A DNA stretch of 64,000 bases from Amborella trichopoda (lineage: Eukaryota > Streptophyta > Magnoliopsida > Amborellales > Amborellaceae): contig NW_006499617.1 in the NCBI RefSeq assembly GCF_000471905.2, positions 3,445,287 through 3,509,286 of the forward strand. Direction: 5' to 3'. The first letter of the stretch is position 1, and each line of letters begins with the position of its first letter. The notes beneath the pieces are model-generated. The model was not told the origin of the DNA and did not search any database. It worked only from the letters and a program-made list of their open reading frames with translations. This document shows, piece after piece, positions 57,571 through 64,000 of the stretch. The position numbers were made by a program, and so were the translations under genes.

Positions 57571-58110
57571 TCAAATGTTAATCAGTTCAATATCTTAGCT
57601 GACCAGGTAAGCGTTTCAATCAGGCCCCCACCAATAGAACAGAATTGGAGCCTAGTGAATTGGGAAGGAAGATCTTAAGCAAAACCCCCAATCATATGGC
57701 TCCCTTAAAATTGAAGGTTTTGATGAATTGGGAAGGAAACCCTAAAGCAAGGCCCCCCGGTCTCTAAACTTCCTTGAAATCCTGAAAAATTGGGAAGGAA
57801 GCCCTTAAGCAAGGCCCTCGGCTGCCAAACAAATCCTAATTTAGACAAGACTGGGTTACAAACCCTTAAGAAAGGCCCCTCGGTTGTTGGAACCAAAACT
57901 TCCTACTGTAGTGGGAACGAAGTCCTTAAGCAAGGGCCCCACCAGTAGATCAAATTGGAGTTGAGAAGGATTCCCCTAAGCAATGCTCTCAGCCACCAGG
58001 CTCCCTCAAAGTTCTAGGAAGCTTGATTTTACAAGACCTTAAGCAAGGCCCCCAGTTGTTAGAACCGAAAGCAGCCCCAGTCACCCCCCAGTCAAGAAGC
58101 TTGACATGAT
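57571..58110. repeat. GGGAAGGAAGCCCTTAAGCA tandem array
   Basis: Seven to eight diverged units marked by CTTAAGCAAGGCCCC(C/T)(C/A)GG near 57673, 57750, 57806, 57868, 57932, 57973 and 58040. Spacing varies between about 40 and 77. Non-coding. Confidence 0.75.
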
Positions 58111-58272
58111 TTTCTCTCAAAGGTCGTGTTGATGTCGGTGATCAAGAGGAAAATTAAAATTGAGAGACAATAATGACTCCTCAGTAAGCATTTGAAATAT
58201 GAACTCGAGCAGTTTTGTTCCGAATGTCACACTTCTTTCTCCTCTTGAAGAGCGAAATTCAGTGGGGCAAGT
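58111..58272 (+). other. Flank with PPT-like text before R unit 3
   Basis: AGTGGGGCAAGT directly precedes the start TGTTGTATGG at 58273, which would suit a polypurine tract before a 3' LTR. This favours the R units being LTRs, but only this unit has such a flank. Confidence 0.4.
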
Positions 58273-58985
58273 TGTTGTATGGTATTTTTGACACACTTGT
58301 ATCCTCGATGCGAATAAAAGAGAGGACTGCTACAACCTAGACCACATGTACCAAAACTTCATGTGGACTATGGAAGCATGTGACCAAATTGGCCTAATTT
58401 TTTAAAGATTTGAAAATGTGTTATCTTGACCCCGAAAAGCCTGTGAGGGTGATATTCTATGAACCAATCTCCATTTATGGATACTATGTTTTCTAAAAAA
58501 CATGATATCTTACAAAGGTCATATCTTCTTCATCTTTAAGACCAATTGATCACAAATTTTAGTTTGTTGTTCATCTTATCAAGACACACATTTTGACATA
58601 TGGCAAGGCCTGAGATGACGCCCAAAATGGAAGAAGTCACAAAGAAAAGTTTGACCGAAAAGCATAAAATGATAATTTTATAAGCATGACATCTCTTCAT
58701 TCCCAAGATTATTTCTCGAAGTCCCAATGTCGGGTAACCTCAATAATGGATCCATTGTGACTGTGACTCAAAGGGCTTCAATTTGAGGTAAGATTTGCTT
58801 AAAATTGAGGTCGGAAAGACACCGTATTCAAACTTGCAACTAGGCGTAGTTTTCCAGTCGCCAGAATCCTATTATTCGGCAACCTCCATAAATGGAAAAG
58901 TGACCAAATGAAGTCCAAATCGAGGGGTTTTCATTGCAAAATGATCACAATGACTTCCCCTTTAATTTTTGATGAAAATGAAGAC

Positions 58986-60921
58986 TAGAAATGCTATGAG
59001 GTCTAGATACCCAGATCTCGATTCAAGGAACTACAACAGATCAAAACGACCCAAGCAAACTACCATAGTACTTGAACCACGCACACCCACTTTAACCCAT
59101 CCGTAAAACTAGACCTCACAAGCCCCAAAAACACTCAATCAGGGCTAAAAATGATTGTGACTCGAAACAAGTCAAGACAGTAATCAATATCGTCAAACCA
59201 ATAGCAACTTAGGAAAAATAATGGTCTGAGGCCACTTTCAGTGGCGTTAGCGCATCTCCCAATGGCACCAGCGCATTTCCCAGCGACGACAATACGCAAA
59301 CAGAAGACAACATACAAAAAATGGCCCAAAAGAAGAGTGAAGGGTCCCATACCACTACCAATGGCGTCGGCGCCCCTTGAAGTTGAGCCAGACCAGTTTA
59401 GCCTCAAAACGACAACGGTCTACAGAAATGATATATAGTAGAGTAATGATGCTTGTCAGTACAGACTGACACAAGGCAGGCCGTACTAACATGATCTCTA
59501 ACGACAATACAAATATATGTGTCGAGTATTGGGGGACTAGAAAATGTTCCGTCAATTGTCAAAAGTACGGGGCATTGGGATAACCGTTAGAAGCCATCGC
59601 CACTCAAAGTGGCACCGAAGGAAGTTCAAGTAACGCTTAACTTTGATCAGCAGCCTCAGAGCATGACACGTGGCACTTTGGAAAATATAGCAGTTCCAAG
59701 TGGTACTGGCGCCACTACCAGGGGTGCCAGACCTCTAAATAACACTACCCACAAATTTGTACCCTACTCAGCCATGTGATAAGAAAGCATTCAATGCAGT
59801 ATTTATTATCGGAGCCATCAATTAATGTTGATTTAGACAAACCTAGCGTCAAAGCTAGTGGTGCCAAAGGAATTCGAACTTGCGTCTTGGAATGGATAGT
59901 GAAGATTAAACCCATAAACGATCCAATGGTTGTTTTGAGATTGATTTGGCTATAAATAGGCCTCTTGACTTTTAGTTTAGAAGCAAAATTTTCGTACATT
60001 AAGTGCGTAAGCTCTGCCGAACTAAACTTAAGCCGAGAGAATTCATGCCTAGGCATAGGCTCTGCTGAATTGAACCTAAGCAAGAGACCAAATTCTGAAA
60101 GATCGAGTATTCAAGCTTTGTTCCACACAAACCCCATTCAATCTTTGAGACTAGAACCCTTACAACCCTCAAAGCTACACTTTATACCAAAGGTCGATTG
60201 GGATAATCATATCTTTCAAGTTCTCTTTCTCCTACATTCCCTGTCCAAACCCCAAAATATCGGGATTGACATTGCCAATAGTTAATGTGAATCGGTGCTA
60301 ATTCTAAGTGTTGGGCCTAGGGGCTTGGCCTAGGGTTATATGTTTCTTTCATTTTCTTTGATTCCATGCATGAAATCCATGTTTTCCTTTGCTTCTCCAT
60401 TAATGAGCATTCATCACCTTCATTAAACTATCTCTCTCCCTCTTTCTCTCTCTCTCTCTCTCTCCACATTAAGACTCTCCATTAAAACTTACATTCTACT
60501 CTTTTTCTTTTTTCTTTTTTTTCCTTTTTTTTCCAATCGTAAGCCTTAATAATGATTATTCATGTTCAGCTTTTGGCGTTTCTTTAGTCATTCATAGGCA
60601 TGATTTAAAGCTTTTTTTTAGATTAGTCCCGTTTGCTTCGATTTGTCTAATTTCGTTATTATCTCTCTATTTCTTAGAGATTTTCACCAAAACCCCTTTC
60701 TTTTTTATTACACCCTTTTTAAAATGCTTCTCTTGAACTCCAAGGCTAAGGTGAATGGAAAGTCGGCATTGCCGGCGGTCCGAACGAGATACGACCTTGT
60801 GGCTTGATTCTCTCTCGTGACGTAACTTGATGGGACCCTTTCTCTACCAACTCTTTGACATGTTTGCACCAGAAACAAAGGCAGGAACTGAGTTCTTTGC
60901 TCACATTTTCGAGTATAAACA
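58986..60921 (+). mobile_element. Nested insertion, possible solo LTR
   Basis: Interrupts R unit 3. GAAGAC stands at both borders (58980-58985, 60922-60927). The inserted 1.94 kb has no counterpart in units 1 and 2. It begins TAGAAATGC, ends TATAAACA and carries a TATAAATA box at 59951-59958 followed by a pyrimidine-rich stretch (60430-60540). It has no coding. A solo LTR whose TG start has become TA is the simplest reading. Confidence 0.45.
59951..59958 (+). promoter_or_regulatory. TATA box in nested insertion
   Basis: TATAAATA within TTTGGCTATAAATAGGCCTC. Downstream, CTCTGC(C/T)GAA(C/T)T(A/G)AAC(T/C)TAAGC is repeated at 60012 and 60059. Confidence 0.5.
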
Positions 60922-61284
60922 GAAGACAAGCTGGATCAAAGATTAAAAATCTTAAAGTTTGTGGGATTGGCCAGATTTTTGGAACCATAAACAAAAGTTT
61001 GATTCAAGCCATAAACCTTATATCAAATTGATCACATCACGATGATCTATGTTTCTATGACATTAAATCACATAAAATGTTGCCCGAGCGCACCAAAAAT
61101 GGCCTTGAACCATATCCAAGGCAAAAGGCCCTTTTTGGGGGACTAGTTTGTCATTTTCACATTTTTATCAAGGGGCAAAATGGTCATTTTTTCTAAAAAC
61201 GGGATTTAAGTTTCGTTCATTTTAATTGTATTTTTAGATAACCAAGTTATTATTTGGGCAATCATCCATGCTTATGGAGCCTTC

Positions 61285-61292
61285 TATATAAG
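61285..61292 (+). promoter_or_regulatory. TATA box of R unit 3
   Basis: TATATAAG, collinear with 1371-1378. Confidence 0.5.
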
Positions 61293-61799
61293 CCCAAGGG
61301 CTTCATTTTGTAAAAGGTTGGCAAGTTAGCAATTGTTAGCGTTACTAGAGTGAAAACAATTCAATTGTGCCCAACCAAGAGAAGAGAGAGAAATATTTTG
61401 TTTGTGAGAGCATACCGTTGGACAACCAAATTTCCTACACCCTAGGCTACCCCCTCTAGTACACTGTAAACCATAGACCACGTCAACTGTAGACCATAGA
61501 CAGTTCAACCATAGACTATAAATCACCCCAATCATAGACCATAGACTACCTTAATCCTAGACCATAAATTACCTTAATCGTAGACCATAGACTACCTTAA
61601 TCCTAAAACATAGGTCATCATAACCATGCACCTTTAGGCCATCCCACCTACACAACTTAGCTTAGCCTACCCATACACTTTGCGTCCATACCCCTAATCT
61701 ACCTTGACCCTCTAGCCCAAAACCTTAACCCCTTTCCCTCTCAAGAAGGACCGGGATCGAACCTAACCTCTCTGCTGAGCCACCGGCTCATCATTTAGG

Positions 61800-61967
61800 T
61801 ACCCCACCTCTTCTATCTCTCTTTCTTTCTCTCTCCCTCTCTTCTCTTCTCTCTATCATTTTCTCTCTCTTTCCTTCTCTTCTTCTCTCCCTCTCTCTCT
61901 CTCTCGTCGATAGCGTCGGTGTCTTCTCTCTCTCTCTCTCCTTCTCTCTCCTCCTCTCTCTCTTCTT

Positions 61968-62017
<50 letters not shown>

Positions 62018-62100
62018 TCCCTCTCCCTCTTTCTATCTCTCATTCTCTCACTTCTCCTCTTCTCTCGTTTACCCTTCCCCTCACTCTTCATTCTTTATTT
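61800..62100 (+). repeat. CT-rich tract with CT microsatellite
   Basis: Includes an uninterrupted CT run at about 61974-62012. Counterpart of 1930-2662. Confidence 0.85.
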
Positions 62101-62181
62101 CTTTGCCTTCACTCAAACCACTCTTAACTCGGCATTTAGTGTTCTTGTGAATCCTTCGGGGTATCTAGGCCTCGTGCCTAG

Positions 62182-62394
62182 TGTTGTATGTCATTTTTTA
62201 CGTATCTACACCCCTGACAAAAAAAAAAAAAACGAAAAAAAAGAAATGAAAAGAGAGTTAGTGACAACCTAGTCCTGCTGGTGCCCAAGATACCGCTAGA
62301 CCAAGGGAACACAACAGAATAAGCGTAACACTAGGCAACCTTGGTGAAAGTGCCATCACGCCACAAAGATACCTTACAACAACGACCCTATTAT
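62182..62394 (+). repeat. Large repeat family R, unit 4 (interrupted)
   Basis: TGTTGTATGTCATTTTTTAC, then ACAACCTAGTCCTGCTGGTG and AGATACCGCTAGACCAAGGG, parallels 2663-2790 (AATAACCTGGTCCTATCGAT, AGACACTGCCAGACCATGGG). Broken at 62394 by the Gypsy-type LTR. Confidence 0.7.
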
Positions 62395-63418
62395 TGTAGA
62401 CACCCCATTTTAAATCTGGTAAATTCTGTGGTTTTCTTGGACCTTTAGGATCACATTGACATAGTGAACCCAAAATCCATAGGTCACACAACTTACTCTT
62501 GGACCCAGAACCATTCTGCCAACTCAGAAACCCTGTTTGAGCCTAGATTCCTGTACATGCCGTGTTTCAACAAAAAAAGCATTAAAAATAGTTAAAGAAT
62601 TCATTTTAACCCAAATTTTCCTTGAGAGCTTCAGAGAGGCTGAGGAACACATCAAAAGTGATTTGAAAAAAATTGGTTTGTGTGGCATGACTTGTGCCAC
62701 CCAAATCCGTGAACCTCCAAAACATATTTTGACTGGGTGAATACGTTGGTTGCAAGAGACATTGCCCCCGAGATAATTTCCCCCTTTTGAGGATCTGTTG
62801 GGGACCATTTTAAGGGGAGACTGGAGAGAGAAAAGTGAGGAGGAACAAATGGAGAAAAAAAAAGGAAAAGAAAAGAGAGAGAGAACATAGGAGAGAGGGA
62901 GATAAACCCGAGAGAGATGAAAAACTTGGCAAAAAGAAAAAGACAATAAAGAGAGAGAAAATCCTAGAATTTACTTGAAAAACCTTAGCCTTCTGAGAGA
63001 AACCTAGATTTATCCTTAGGAAAAAACCCTAATCCAAGAGATTGGCTGGTTAATATCCGAATCAGGGAGACACAAGAGGAACCAGTTTTGATATGGGCGA
63101 GCCCTCAAGGGCTCGAGAGTCCCGAGTCATCCGGCCCAGTCAGGTACTCATTCTCCTTCTAGTTCTTCCATATTTTATTTTATTTATTTGTTTTGATATG
63201 ATTTTTATTTATTTTGATTCAAAAATTGTATTTTGAAATACCTTGGATCATGCTGGCTCTGCCACAGATTTGAGAGCAGATCTGCTCAGAAAGAGCAGGT
63301 CTGAATTCGATTCTTCCCACTTTCTCTACCATTTATTTATATTTCATATTTATCAGTTTAAAGTGTCTGATTTGAGTCATCTTCATCGATAGATCGCTTC
63401 GATTTTGCGCTGTAAACA
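62395..63418 (+). repeat. Gypsy-type B 5' LTR
   Basis: TGTAGACACCCCATTTTAAA to GCGCTGTAAACA, 1024 bases. It matches the reverse complement of element A LTRs: GGGCGAGCCCTCAAGGGCTC corresponds to 23207-23224, and CTGGCTCTGCCACAGATTTG to 23055-23074. The TATA box of element A LTRs is not obvious here, since a purine-rich stretch (62815-62960) replaces that part. Confidence 0.88.
63098..63115. repeat. Perfect LTR hairpin
   Basis: CGAGCCCTCAAGGGCTCG: an 8-bp perfect stem with a CA loop, conserved with 23207-23224 and 31973-31990. Confidence 0.65.
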
Positions 63419-63438
63419 GTTTGGCGCCCACCCTGGGG
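63419..63438 (+). other. Gypsy-type B primer-binding site
   Basis: GTTTGGCGCCCACCCTGGGG directly follows the LTR and differs from the element A site by one base in its first 18. Confidence 0.75.
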
Positions 63439-64000
63439 CGAATCAAGCGTGATCCGAGCATCAACATTTCGAAAATCTCAGTATCTTTTTAAACTTTTCA
63501 GAAATTCTCTAGGTACAAGTTTGTGACTGTTTCCAAAGTTTCAGGTCAAAATAAAATATTAAAAAATACGAAAAAATATTTTTATGTTAGATTTGTAATC
63601 CCCTCCTATCGCTTTATTTTAACTTATTTTCATCAGAAAAAAATATTTTATTTGTTGTTTCTACAAGTTTAAAGTAAGATTATTTTATCAAGATCTACAA
63701 GAAAAAAAATTTAAAACAAATAAATAAAAATTATATATTTTTTTGGGCGACACGATCTGTGCCGCCCAGGAGACACTACCTGTGCTGCCCATGTGACATG
63801 ACTCGTGAAAATTTATAGATATGTTCTAGGGCCTTTCTTATGATTTCTTAAATACTTTTAGACCAAAATAAATTTTTTTAAAAAGACAAAAACATTATTT
63901 TGCTTCAGATAGGTCTACTCTAATCTTGACTTTCTGATTTCATTCTAGTTAGTTAATTTTGGTTGAATTCTTGTTTCCCTGCTTTCGTCATGCTTAGTTT
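63439..64000 (+). other. Gypsy-type B leader
   Basis: AT-rich leader with GGGCGACACGATCTGTGCCG followed by CCC at 63746-63768, parallel to the GTGTCGCC words in the leader of element A. No coding yet. Confidence 0.6.

Larger units (their letters stand above)
58273..62181 (+). repeat. Large repeat family R, unit 3 (with nested insertion)
   Basis: Starts TGTTGTATGGTATTTTTGAC and ends in CT-rich DNA just before the next TGTTGTATG. Segments 58740-58985 and 60955-62181 match R unit 1, and 58440-58620 matches R unit 2. Without the insertion at 58986-60921 it is about 1.97 kb. Contains TATATAAG at 61285-61292, the CCATAGACC block (61440-61620) and a CT tract (61800-62090). Non-coding; the Glu/Arg-rich frame opposite the CT tract is low complexity. 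Confidence 0.7.
62395..64000 (+). mobile_element. Gypsy-type LTR element B, 5' part (runs off the window)
   Basis: 5' LTR, PBS and leader of a plus-strand relative of element A. ATTAT at 62390-62394 is the likely left target duplication. No coding sequence is reached before the window ends. Confidence 0.85.

Noticed and set aside
61813-62091. Glu/Arg-rich minus-strand open frame
   Set aside because: It is the complement of a CT microsatellite and its periodic RERERE text is a repeat artefact.

Overview
This window looks like transposon-dense plant chromatin, almost certainly angiosperm. It holds decayed Ty1/Copia polyproteins, Gypsy-type LTRs, a Mutator-like element (MULE) carrying both a mudrA-type transposase and a plant mobile domain gene, PIF/Harbinger-like terminal-inverted-repeat elements, LINE fragments and several minisatellites. 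I find no intact host gene, rRNA, tRNA or CRISPR array. Nearly every coding remnant has in-frame stops and frameshifts, so this reads as old, silenced, nested repeat sequence. The lineage cannot be fixed more precisely from sequence alone. A run of 20 N at 51500-51519 marks an assembly gap.

Layout. 1-4135: unassigned DNA, then two head-to-tail copies of a roughly 2-kb repeat (family R) with a TATA box and polypyrimidine tracts. 4136-8258: a decayed plus-strand Copia element. 8399-12188: a complete but internally shortened minus-strand Copia element with paired LTRs, PBS, PPT and a 5-bp target-site duplication (AGTGG). 13166-38101: the best structure in the window, a PIF-like minisatellite-filled element split by three later insertions. 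These are a MULE (14239-22517, 9-bp TSD), a Gypsy-type gag-only element (22902-32734, LTRs of about 1.1 kb) and a Copia element (33076-37957). A second copy of the same PIF-like element lies uninterrupted and inverted at 38433-40659 with TTA target duplications. A third fragment starts at 41223.

42181-45740: a decayed Gypsy-like relative. 46013-46397: a MITE. 46587-51251: a complete non-coding LTR element with a perfect TSD (AAAAG), whose interior holds a 98-bp satellite resembling its own LTR edge, a MULE-type MITE and a 59-bp tandem array. 51252-52320: assembly gap and TA microsatellite. 52321-56340: a minus-strand Copia element whose integrase is fused in frame to a LINE RNase H fragment. 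56746-58272: a probable CACTA end and a tandem array. 58273-62394: two further R units, one carrying a nested 1.9-kb insertion. 62395-64000: the 5' LTR, PBS and leader of a plus-strand relative of the Gypsy-type element, running off the window.

The genes do not form a host pathway. They are gag, protease, integrase, reverse transcriptase and RNase H parts of retroelements, plus transposase and plant mobile domain parts of the MULE. Insertion order can be read from which element interrupts which, and the three insertions in the PIF-like element show that its minisatellite interior was a repeated target.
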